A stretch of 15,225 nucleotides of DNA from Candidatus Nanopelagicales bacterium (lineage in GTDB: Bacteria; Actinomycetota; Actinomycetes; S36-B12), in contig JALQSY010000028.1 in NCBI GenBank assembly GCA_023264215.1, forward strand, positions 1 to 15,225. Direction: 5' to 3'. Positions within the stretch are counted from its first letter, which is position 1. The number at the start of each line of letters is the position of its first letter. The notes under the pieces are model-generated. The model was given only the letters and a program-made list of their open reading frames with translations, did no database searches and was not told the origin of the DNA. Position numbers and translations under genes: made by a program. Positions 6,704 through 12,743 of this stretch are shown here, in pieces.

Positions 6704-6730
6704 TCAATATCAACTCAAGGCGATATCCAC
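6704..6730 (-). promoter_or_regulatory. AT-rich promoter/operator region of the toxin-antitoxin pair
   Basis: The bases just upstream of the toxin are unusually AT-rich for this window; only 10 of 30 are G or C in 6691-6720. ATATC (6707-6711) and GATAT (6722-6726) form an inverted repeat with a ten-base spacer, and the second arm sits within the palindrome GATATC. HigA-like antitoxins bind short inverted repeats of this kind over their own promoter. No confident -10/-35 pair can be set. Confidence 0.4.
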
Positions 6731-6813
6731 GATTGCGTCCGCCGAAGCGACGACGGTGAGCAAGCGCCAATCAGGTTGCGATGAGGCTGACACTGATCAA
6801 CGTGGGCAGCGAG

Positions 6814-6837
6814 TGTGGAACTCAAGGCTGTGGACAA
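6814..6837 (+). repeat. Two TGTGGA repeats, one equal to an actinobacterial DnaA-box sequence
   Basis: TGTGGAACT (6814-6822) and TGTGGACAA (6829-6837) begin 15 bases apart, between the toxin promoter and the AbiEi-like gene. The second is the exact reverse complement of TTGTCCACA, the high-GC DnaA-box form. Two sites without an AT-rich unwinding element or dnaA/dnaN genes do not make an origin. Confidence 0.3.
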
Positions 6838-6864
6838 CGCGGATCACACACAGCACGTGCGGCT

Positions 6865-6870
6865 TAACGT
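6865..6870 (+). promoter_or_regulatory. Putative -10 element (TAACGT) of a leaderless transcript
   Basis: TAACGT is followed by GCGCGC and the ATG at 6877, again exactly -12 to -7 of the codon. There is no Shine-Dalgarno. The perfect palindrome GCACGTGC (6853-6860) lies just upstream and could be an operator. No -35 match is clear. Confidence 0.45.
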
Positions 6871-6876
6871 GCGCGC

Positions 6877-7224
6877 ATGAGACGCGACGACGACGAGATT
6901 CACGACTTCTACATCCATGAGCGCGGTTGGCCAGTCGAGCAGCGAAGCATCGCTGGCCAGCCGGTCATGATCCATTACCGGGACGTCCCCGAGTCCGATA
7001 TCACCACGCTCGATGGAATCCGGCTCACCACGCCTTTGCGCACCGTCATCGACCTTGCTCCGGACGTGGGCATGGATCACCTCGAGATCATGGTGCGCGA
7101 CTGCCTTGAAAGGCGTCTGTTCACTGTGGAGGAGGCGTTCCAGCGGCTGCGGCAGCCTGACATGGCGGACGACCCCGGTGCCCTGATGCTGTGGCAGTTG
7201 CTGCGACATCGCCGAGGCGCTTGA
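6877..7224 (+). CDS. Cut-down AbiEi-like protein (central domain only)
   Basis: A 115-residue protein. The stretch MIHYRDVPESDITTLDGIRLTTPLRTVIDLAPDVGMDHLEIMVRDCLERRLFTVEEAFQRL (about residues 31-91) follows the pattern 'v.vHr..lp..Dvt..dGipvTtp.RTllDLA.....LE.a...al.rrlv....l...l'. That pattern marks the middle part of actinobacterial AbiEi/DUF559-type proteins. Full-length members are usually about 280-330 residues, with an N-terminal winged helix and often a C-terminal DUF559 nuclease-like domain; both are missing here. An in-frame TAA at 6865-6867 blocks any longer 5' form, and the protein ends normally at TGA (7222-7224). It could be a decayed remnant or a working small protein. The clean promoter hexamer and uninterrupted frame favour expression. 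No AbiEii-type toxin gene is nearby. Confidence 0.6.
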   Translation: MRRDDDEIHDFYIHERGWPVEQRSIAGQPVMIHYRDVPESDITTLDGIRLTTPLRTVIDLAPDVGMDHLEIMVRDCLERRLFTVEEAFQRLRQPDMADDPGALMLWQLLRHRRGA

Positions 7225-7295
7225 CTCCGAGGCGGCAAGCAGGTGCCTTACGGCGAGGTGCGCTTGCGAACTCGCTGCCCCGGGGTCGGCCGGCC

Positions 7296-7526
7296 TCAGG
7301 GGGCTAGCGCGCCCTCGACTTCGCGCTGCATGAGTCCGACGCGCGCCTTCGTCTCCGCGTATTTCGCGGCGATGTAGTCCTCGAGACGCTGTTCCTCGAT
7401 GCGCCACTGGCCGCGGCCGCCCACCTGGATCGCGGGCAGTTCGCCTGTGCGCACCAGGGCGTAGGCCTGAGCGGCCGAGACGTTGAGGATCTCGGCGACG
7501 TCAGCCAGGGTCAGGAATCGCTGCAT
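7296..7526 (-). CDS. Small excisionase/BldC-type helix-turn-helix DNA-binding protein
   Basis: A 76-residue protein that is almost all one winged HTH (residues about 3-56: RFLTLADVAEILNVSAAQAYALVRTGELPAIQVGGRGQWRIEEQRLEDYI), followed by a charged helix. It matches the HTH_17/excisionase fold (MerR-like) that in actinobacteria includes BldC. The ATG at 7526 is chosen because the motif begins right after it; a longer frame to 7733 adds Arg-rich residues without domain character. CACCAT sits at -12 to -7, a poor -10. GAGG is present but only one base from the ATG, so how translation starts is unclear. It is divergent from the SAF-domain gene across 178 bases and is a candidate regulator of it (inference from position). 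It is unlikely to be a phage excisionase, since no integrase or attachment site is present. Confidence 0.85.
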   Translation of the reverse strand: MQRFLTLADVAEILNVSAAQAYALVRTGELPAIQVGGRGQWRIEEQRLEDYIAAKYAETKARVGLMQREVEGALAP

Positions 7527-7704
7527 GCCTCGATGGTGGCACCGCTGGACCCGCGATGCCATGCCGAGTCCGGGGCTGTGGACGATGACCGTGCATCCGC
7601 GGTGCTCGTTCCTGCGGTCAGCGCGAATCCAGGCGCGCGTTCGACCGATAGTGCTGCGAGTACGCAGTTGGACCCACGTCCGCATCATCTCGCTTGGAGC
7701 CACC

Positions 7705-8373
7705 ATGACCCTGTCAGTGCTCAGTCGCCTCACTCAGCCCGAGGGCGCTGGGGTTGCCGCCCCGACGTCACCCCCCGCATCTCGGGCCAGCCGTGCCTGG
7801 TGGCGCGACGCGCGCGTGATCGCCGGCATCGTCCTCATCGCGGTCTCGATGCTGGTGGGAGCGCGACTGCTCTCGGGCGGAGACGACACCGTCCCGGCGT
7901 GGCAGGCGACACGCGACCTGGCTCCCGGGGCCGTCGTCGGCCCCGATGACGTCGTCGCGGTGACGATCCCGTCGTCCCTTGCCGGGGCGTACGCCGATGG
8001 CGGTGGCCTGCCGACAGCGCCGCTCGACCGGCCCTTGCTCGCGGGCGAGATCCTGCCGACGCCGGTTCCGGCCGAGGGTGCCGATGCGCGCTGGGTGACC
8101 GTGCCCGTGGAGCCGCTGCATGCCCCCGTCGACCTCGCTCCCGGCGAGCGCGTCGACGTGTGGGCGACCGACGGCAGCGACCTCGGCGTCGTTCCCGTGC
8201 CCGAGCTCGTGCTCGAAGGGGTGCTCGTCTCCCAGGTCGCGGCCGATGGTGTCGGACTGGGTGGCGAGTACGGCGTCGTGCTCGAGATCGCGCCCCGCGA
8301 TGCCGCGGCCCTCATCGCCGCGGCGCGCAGCGGCGGCATCGACCTGGTCCGCGTGCCGGCGGTGACGCGATGA
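7705..8373 (+). CDS. SAF-domain membrane protein, CpaB/RcpC-like
   Basis: A 222-residue protein. It has a cytoplasmic N-terminus of about 36 residues, rich in Pro, Ala and Ser; one transmembrane helix (about residues 38-57, VIAGIVLIAVSMLVGARLL); then a SAF domain (AWQATRDLAPGAVVGPDDVVAVTIP, about 65-89, continuing to LLAGEILP); and a C-terminal strand-rich part (WVTVPVEP...DLAPGERVDVWAT...VVLEIAPRDAAALIAAARSGGIDLVRVPA). This is the layout of CpaB/RcpC, the periplasmic/extracytoplasmic partner in Flp/Tad pilus export. The start ATG at 7705 has GGAG five bases upstream. A longer open frame to 7483 is not coding in character. The stop overlaps the next gene as ATGA, so the two are co-translated. 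Confidence 0.88.
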   Translation: MTLSVLSRLTQPEGAGVAAPTSPPASRASRAWWRDARVIAGIVLIAVSMLVGARLLSGGDDTVPAWQATRDLAPGAVVGPDDVVAVTIPSSLAGAYADGGGLPTAPLDRPLLAGEILPTPVPAEGADARWVTVPVEPLHAPVDLAPGERVDVWATDGSDLGVVPVPELVLEGVLVSQVAADGVGLGGEYGVVLEIAPRDAAALIAAARSGGIDLVRVPAVTR

Positions 8374-9611
8374 GCGCCGTCCCCGTCCTGCTCGCGGTCC
8401 CCGATCTGCCATGGGAGCCCGAGCTCGTCGCCCGACTCACCCGCTCCGACGCTCCGGTGTCGGTCGCCCGACGGTGCGTCGATGCCGTGGACCTCATCGG
8501 CGCTGCGTCGGCGGGGAGCGCCAAGGTCGCGATCCTGGGGGCTGGCCTGCCGCGGCTGGGCCGCGACACGCTCGCCCGGCTGGCGTCGTCCCAGGTGCGC
8601 GCGGTCGGACTCGCGGTGGAAGGAGACGACCGGGGAGCGCGAGCGCTGCGGGCGCTGGACCTGCCGGTCGTGGTGGTGTCGGCGGACGATCTCGACAGCA
8701 CGGTCACCGCCCTCGTGGACGCGGTCACCGACCCCCGGGCCGCCGCGCATGCTCGCGACGTCGCGCCATCGCCGCAGGCGGACGAGGCCGTCGGGCACCT
8801 CATCGCTGTCTGGGGGCCGACCGGTGCTCCCGGTCGCACCAGCGTGGCCGTCGCACTCGCCGATGAGATGGCCCGGGCCGGGATGCCGGCGCTGCTCGTC
8901 GACGCCGACACCTACGGGGGCGCTGTCGCGACGCACCTCGGCCTGCTCGACGACGTGAGCGGGATCGTCCTGGCGTGCCGCCAGGCCGACGCCGGTGACC
9001 TGGACGCGCCGGCTCTGGCGTCGGCGGCGCGAGCCGTGGACTCCCGCCTGCGCGTGCTGACCGGCATCGCCACGCCTCGTCGCTGGGCCGAGCTGCGACC
9101 CGGTGCGCTGGGTCGACTGTGGGACGCGTGCCGATCGACGCCCGGCGTCACGGTGGTCGATGCCGGCTTCGGCCTGGAATGCGACGAGGAGCTCCTGCAC
9201 GACACCCGATCGCCGCGTCGCCACGGTGCGACGCTCACCGCGCTCGCAGCCGCGGATTCCGTCGTGGCCGTCGGGAGCGGCGACCCCGTCGGCATGGATC
9301 GGCTGATCGTCGGGCTGGATGACCTGCGTCGCGTCGTGCCCGAGGCCCCCGTGCGCGTCATCGTGACCCGTGTCCGTCGCAGTGTCCTGGGACGCGATCC
9401 GGAGGGGCAGATTCGCGAGGCACTGCGCCTTCACGCGGGCGTCACGGATGTGACGTGCGTCCCGGAGGATCGCGCCGCCTACGACGCATGCCTGCGCGAG
9501 GGCCGCACTCTCGCGGAGGTCGCTCCGAGGTCATCGGCACGCGGAGTTCTCCGAGAGTTCGCGCGCACGTGGGCACCTCGCCCCAGCGAGCGACTGGCGG
9601 TGTCGGCCTAG
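8370..9611 (+). CDS. CpaE-like P-loop protein (MinD/ParA superfamily) with degenerate Walker A
   Basis: A 413-residue protein. Residues 1-125 look like the receiver-like or atypical N-terminal domain of CpaE proteins (strands LLAVPDLP, VAILGAGLP, VRAVGLAV, VVVVSADD). Residues 143 onward form a MinD-like domain: LIAVWGPTGAPGRTSVAVALADEMARAG, then PALLVDADTYGGAVATHLGLLDD (about 173-195), and VTVVDAGFGL (about 260-269) as Walker B. The Walker A stretch GPTGAPGRTS (149-158) lacks both lysines of the deviant KGGxGK[TS] motif: Thr and Arg occupy their places. ATP hydrolysis is therefore doubtful, though nucleotide binding is possible. CpaE proteins position pilus assembly machinery. The gene is coupled to the SAF gene by ATGA. 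No CpaF ATPase, TadB/C or pilin follows; the next gene is a HAD hydrolase. Confidence 0.85.
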   Translation: MSAVPVLLAVPDLPWEPELVARLTRSDAPVSVARRCVDAVDLIGAASAGSAKVAILGAGLPRLGRDTLARLASSQVRAVGLAVEGDDRGARALRALDLPVVVVSADDLDSTVTALVDAVTDPRAAAHARDVAPSPQADEAVGHLIAVWGPTGAPGRTSVAVALADEMARAGMPALLVDADTYGGAVATHLGLLDDVSGIVLACRQADAGDLDAPALASAARAVDSRLRVLTGIATPRRWAELRPGALGRLWDACRSTPGVTVVDAGFGLECDEELLHDTRSPRRHGATLTALAAADSVVAVGSGDPVGMDRLIVGLDDLRRVVPEAPVRVIVTRVRRSVLGRDPEGQIREALRLHAGVTDVTCVPEDRAAYDACLREGRTLAEVAPRSSARGVLREFARTWAPRPSERLAVSA

Positions 9612-9614
9612 GAT
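9609..9614 (+). promoter_or_regulatory. Putative -10 element (TAGGAT) before the HAD gene
   Basis: TAGGAT overlaps the stop codon of the CpaE-like gene and is followed by GCGTGC and the GTG at 9621, the same six-base spacing as at the other leaderless starts. AGGA inside it, seven bases from the GTG, could instead act as a ribosome binding site, so this one is ambiguous. Confidence 0.4.
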
Positions 9615-9620
9615 GCGTGC

Positions 9621-10277
9621 GTGGCTGACGCACCGTCCTTCTCCGGTCTCATCGTCGACTGGGGCGGAGTCCTCACGACCGACATCGGATCCTCGGTGCG
9701 CCGCTGGGCCGACCGGCACGCGGTCGACCTGTCCGCGTACGCCGAGATCATGCGCGCCTGGCTCGGCCCCGATGCCGAGCTCGAGGCGATGGTCAACCCG
9801 ATCCACGCGCTCGAGCGCGGCGAGATCGAGGTGCCGCATTTCGAGGAGATGCTGGCGACCGAGCTCACCCGGCGCACCGGCAGCGATGTCGCGGCCGACG
9901 GCCTCCTCGCGCGGATGTTCGATGAGTTCGAGCACGCCCACGACATGAACGCCCTCGTCCGACGGGCTCGGGACGCGGGCATCTCCACGGCGCTGCTGTC
10001 CAACTCGTGGGGGGACTTCTATCCCCGGGACCTGTGGGACGGGATGTTCGACGTCGTCGTCATCTCCGGAGAGGTCGGCATGCGCAAGCCCGAGCCCGAG
10101 ATCTTCCACCTCACCTTGGATCAGATGGGCCGTTCACCCGGGGACTGCGTGTTCGTGGACGACCTGCCGCACAACATCACCGCTGCTGCCGCGCTCGGCA
10201 TCACGGGGGTGCGCCACGTGTCCTACGACGCCACGCTCGTGGAGTTGCAGTCACTATTCGGAATCGATTTGTCCTAG
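9621..10277 (+). CDS. HAD superfamily hydrolase, subfamily IA-like
   Basis: A 218-residue protein with the haloacid dehalogenase motifs in order. Motif I is LIVDWGGVLTT (D13; the usual second Asp is G15, as in the FDxGGV group related to the N-terminal phosphatase domain of epoxide hydrolase). Motif II is ALLSNSW (S127). Motif III is MRKPEPEIF (K156). Motif IV is VFVDDLPHNI (D180, D181). A helical cap (about residues 20-105) fits type C1. D13 would form the phospho- or alkyl-enzyme. The missing second Asp, normally the acid/base for phosphatases, makes the reaction type uncertain. The GTG start at 9621 lies nine bases after the CpaE-like stop. The substrate is unknown. Confidence 0.88.
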   Translation: MADAPSFSGLIVDWGGVLTTDIGSSVRRWADRHAVDLSAYAEIMRAWLGPDAELEAMVNPIHALERGEIEVPHFEEMLATELTRRTGSDVAADGLLARMFDEFEHAHDMNALVRRARDAGISTALLSNSWGDFYPRDLWDGMFDVVVISGEVGMRKPEPEIFHLTLDQMGRSPGDCVFVDDLPHNITAAAALGITGVRHVSYDATLVELQSLFGIDLS

Positions 10278-10314
10278 CCCGGTCCTCGTCGCCGGATCGC
10301 GACATGCAGCGTGG

Positions 10315-10320
10315 GACGAT
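10315..10320 (+). promoter_or_regulatory. Weak -10-like element (GACGAT) before the acyltransferase gene
   Basis: GACGAT is followed by GGGGGC and the ATG at 10327. It keeps the A and final T of TAnnnT at the same distance as the other leaderless candidates but lacks the first T. The G-run touches the ATG too closely to be a good Shine-Dalgarno. Confidence 0.25.
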
Positions 10321-10326
10321 GGGGGC

Positions 10327-11715
10327 ATGGCTGACCGGCTCTCCGCGCTCGACGCGTCATTCCTCTACCTGGAGGGGCCGACCGCGCCGATGCACGTCGG
10401 CAGCCTGACGCTCTTCCAGGAGCAGCCCGGTGTCCTGGACCACGAGCGCCTGGTCAAGCTCATCCGCGATCGCATCGCCTATGTCCCGCGCTATCGCCAG
10501 CGCCTGCGCGAGGTGCCCGGTCGGATCGCCTCCCCCGTCTGGGTCGATGACGAGGGCTTCGACGTGACGTTCCACGTCCGGCGCTCGGCGCTTCCGGCTC
10601 CCGGCACGCTCAAGCAGCTCAACGACCTCGTCGCGCGGATCATGAGCCGCCCGCTGGATCGCCGCCACCCGCTGTGGGAGGTCTACCTGGTCGAGGGCGT
10701 CGAGGGCAATCGCTTCGCGCTGCTCAGCAAGACCCACCAGGCGATGGTCGACGGCATCACCGCGGTCGATATCGGCGAGGTCATCCTCGAGGATTCCGAC
10801 CAGGTGCGCGGCGCCCCGGTCACGACGTGGCGACCGGCACGTGGTCCGAGCTCGGTCGAGCTCGTCGCCGGGGCGCTCGGCGACGTGGTGGGGCACCCGA
10901 CAGCGCTCGTGGACCTGATGCGCGAAGGCGTCGGCAGCGTGACCGGAGCCGTCGGCGACGCGGTGGCGACCGTCATGGCCGCCGTGCGACCGCATGAGCC
11001 CAACCCGCTCATCGTCGATGTCGGGCAGCAGCGCCGCTTCACGACGGTCGACCTGCGCCTGGACGACCTTCGCGCCGTGCGCCGGGACCAGTCGGGCACG
11101 ATCAACGACGTCGCGCTCGCCGTGGTCGCGGGAGCCCTGAGGTCCTGGCTCCTCTCGCGTGGGATGCCGGTGACCCACGAGACGATCGTGCGCACCCTCG
11201 TGCCGATGAGCCTGGTCGGCGAGGTCGAGGCCGCCAGCCTGGTCGACGCCTTCCTGCTCGACCTGCCGGTGGGGGAGCCCGATCCGATCATCCGGCTGCA
11301 GCGGATCGAGTACGACACGGCGAGGTACGGCGAGGAGGCCCGCCCCGTGGGCGCGAAGGCCATGGTCGGGCTCGTCGGGTTCGCGCCCCCCACGCTGCAC
11401 ACCCTGGGCGCCCGTGTCGGCGCCTCGCTGTCCGAGCGCGCCTACGCGCTCACGGTGACCAACGTCCCCGGTCCGCAGACACCGCTCTACGCGGGCGGCG
11501 CCCGCATGCTCGCCGCGTATCCGATTGTCCCGCTTACGTCACGTCACGCCCTGAGCATCGGGATGACGTCGTACGATGGCGGTGTGTTCCTCGGGTTGAA
11601 CGCGGATCGGGATGCCATGCCCGACCTGGATGTTCTCGCGCAGTCCCTGCGCGAGTCCCTTGCCGAACTTCTCGAGGCGACGAGCGGCCCCCGTCGCTTG
11701 ACGGTGGCGGAGTGA
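10327..11715 (+). CDS. Wax ester synthase/diacylglycerol acyltransferase (WS/DGAT) family protein
   Basis: A 462-residue protein of usual family length. It starts MADRLSALDASFLYLEGPTAPMHVGSL, typical of actinobacterial WS/DGATs. RRHPLWEVYLVEG (PLW at 115-117), the active-site region LLSKTHQAMVDGITAVDI (about 132-149), TINDVALAVVAGALR (ND at 260-261) and TNVPGPQTPLYAGGARM (C-terminal) all fit the family. These enzymes join an acyl-CoA to diacylglycerol or a fatty alcohol at the membrane or lipid-droplet surface. The catalytic HHxxxDG is changed to HQAMVDG (137-143): the second His, normally the general base, is Gln. Activity is therefore open to doubt unless this clade tolerates Gln. A patatin-like gene follows after 15 bases, probably in the same transcript. 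It is a single-domain protein without a signal peptide. Confidence 0.9.
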   Translation: MADRLSALDASFLYLEGPTAPMHVGSLTLFQEQPGVLDHERLVKLIRDRIAYVPRYRQRLREVPGRIASPVWVDDEGFDVTFHVRRSALPAPGTLKQLNDLVARIMSRPLDRRHPLWEVYLVEGVEGNRFALLSKTHQAMVDGITAVDIGEVILEDSDQVRGAPVTTWRPARGPSSVELVAGALGDVVGHPTALVDLMREGVGSVTGAVGDAVATVMAAVRPHEPNPLIVDVGQQRRFTTVDLRLDDLRAVRRDQSGTINDVALAVVAGALRSWLLSRGMPVTHETIVRTLVPMSLVGEVEAASLVDAFLLDLPVGEPDPIIRLQRIEYDTARYGEEARPVGAKAMVGLVGFAPPTLHTLGARVGASLSERAYALTVTNVPGPQTPLYAGGARMLAAYPIVPLTSRHALSIGMTSYDGGVFLGLNADRDAMPDLDVLAQSLRESLAELLEATSGPRRLTVAE

Positions 11716-11730
11716 CGGCGATCGAGACGG

Positions 11731-12723
11731 ATGACTGACGCTCGTCGCAATCCTCCGCGCAGGGGCCTAGTCCTCGGCGGCGGTGGCGTGCTCGGCGGCG
11801 CGTGGGCGGTGGGGGCGCTCCAGGCGATCGACGAGGTGCGCGGCATCGACCCGCGCGACTTCGACGTCATCGTCGGGACCTCGGCGGGGTCGGTGCTCGG
11901 ATCCCTCATCGGCGCCGGGGTGAGCATCGATGCGCTGCGGGACCACCAGCGCGGCGAGCAGATCACCGAGGGCCCCCTGGCCGGCTACCTCTGGGACTAC
12001 GAGACCGCGACCGGCGGGCGACGGCCGTCGATGCCGCGGCTGCGCGGCCCCGGCTCGGTCCGCCTGATGGCCTCGTCGCTGCGATACGGATTGAAGATGC
12101 CGCCGACGGCGGTGCTCTCGGCGTTCATGCCGGTGGGCAATGGCTCGCTGGAGCGCGTGGGCCATCTCATCGACGCGATCACGCCGTACGGCGAATGGTC
12201 GCCGCACCAGTCGCTGTGGGTCGTCGCGATGGACTACGAGGCGGGGCACCGCGTTGTCTTCGGCCGTGATGACGCCCCCGATGCTCCCCTTGCCGACGCG
12301 GTCATGGCCTCGTGCGCGATCCCGGGCTGGTTCGAGCCCGTCACCATCGATGGCCGCACCTACATCGACGGCGGTGCGTGGTCCGCGACATCCGCCGACG
12401 TGCTGGCCGGCTACGGACTCGACGAGGTCTACGTGGTCGCGCCCATGGTGTCCTTCGAGACCGATGAGCCCGAGTCGCTGCTCAGCCGGCTCGAGCGGCG
12501 CTGGCGCGGCAGCGTGACTCGCCGGTGCGAGTCGGAGGTCGCCGAGCTCCGGGAGGATGGCGCGCGCGTCACGGTGCTCGGCCCCGGCCGAGAGGACCTG
12601 CAGGCCATGGGCGGCAACATCATGGACGGTCGCCGGCGACTGGAGGTCCTGGAGACCTCGCTCCGGACGAGTCGGGTCGCCCTCGAGCGCGGAGGATCTG
12701 GCAGGCTGGCCGATACGGGCTAA
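11731..12723 (+). CDS. Patatin-like phospholipase/lipid acyl hydrolase
   Basis: A 330-residue protein with all patatin landmarks: an oxyanion loop RGLVLGGGGVLGGAWAVGAL (about 11-30), nucleophile elbow GTSAG (49-53, Ser51), and catalytic Asp in DGG (213-215, TYIDGGAWS) preceded by ASCAIPGWFEPV. The Ser-Asp dyad is intact. The family hydrolyses acyl esters of phospholipids or neutral lipids. No signal peptide or membrane segment is seen, so it is likely cytosolic or peripherally membrane-bound. The ATG at 11731 has only a weak purine stretch (GAGACGG) before it and lies 15 bases after the acyltransferase stop. Paired with the acyltransferase, a role in lipid turnover is plausible. The C-terminal third (EVAELREDGARVTVLGPGRE..) is the usual helix-strand end of bacterial patatins. 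Confidence 0.92.
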   Translation: MTDARRNPPRRGLVLGGGGVLGGAWAVGALQAIDEVRGIDPRDFDVIVGTSAGSVLGSLIGAGVSIDALRDHQRGEQITEGPLAGYLWDYETATGGRRPSMPRLRGPGSVRLMASSLRYGLKMPPTAVLSAFMPVGNGSLERVGHLIDAITPYGEWSPHQSLWVVAMDYEAGHRVVFGRDDAPDAPLADAVMASCAIPGWFEPVTIDGRTYIDGGAWSATSADVLAGYGLDEVYVVAPMVSFETDEPESLLSRLERRWRGSVTRRCESEVAELREDGARVTVLGPGREDLQAMGGNIMDGRRRLEVLETSLRTSRVALERGGSGRLADTG

Positions 12724-12743
12724 GGCTGGAGGAGGCGACGGCC

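Noticed and set aside
7225..7295. A possible terminator between the convergent AbiEi-like and HTH genes
   Set aside because: Only short arms such as GCGAG/CTCGC with a 13-base loop, plus the self-complementary CCCCGGGG and GGCCGGCC, are present, with no T-run, so no terminator can be called.
7296..7526. Phage excisionase reading of the small HTH gene
   Set aside because: No integrase, attachment site or other phage gene is near; a chromosomal BldC-type regulator fits better.
7527..7704. Possible N-terminal extensions of the HTH protein (to 7733) and the SAF protein (to 7483) through the shared intergenic region
   Set aside because: Both extensions are Arg/Trp/His-rich without domain features. 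The SAF ATG at 7705 has a good ribosome binding site and the HTH fold begins at the 7526 ATG.
7734..9434. A 566-codon minus-strand open frame opposite the SAF and CpaE-like genes
   Set aside because: Its composition is Arg/His/Asp/Gly-rich, as in shadow frames, and both plus-strand genes have family motifs and proper starts.
10357..11400. A 347-codon minus-strand frame opposite the acyltransferase
   Set aside because: Antisense shadow without motifs; the plus strand encodes a complete WS/DGAT protein.
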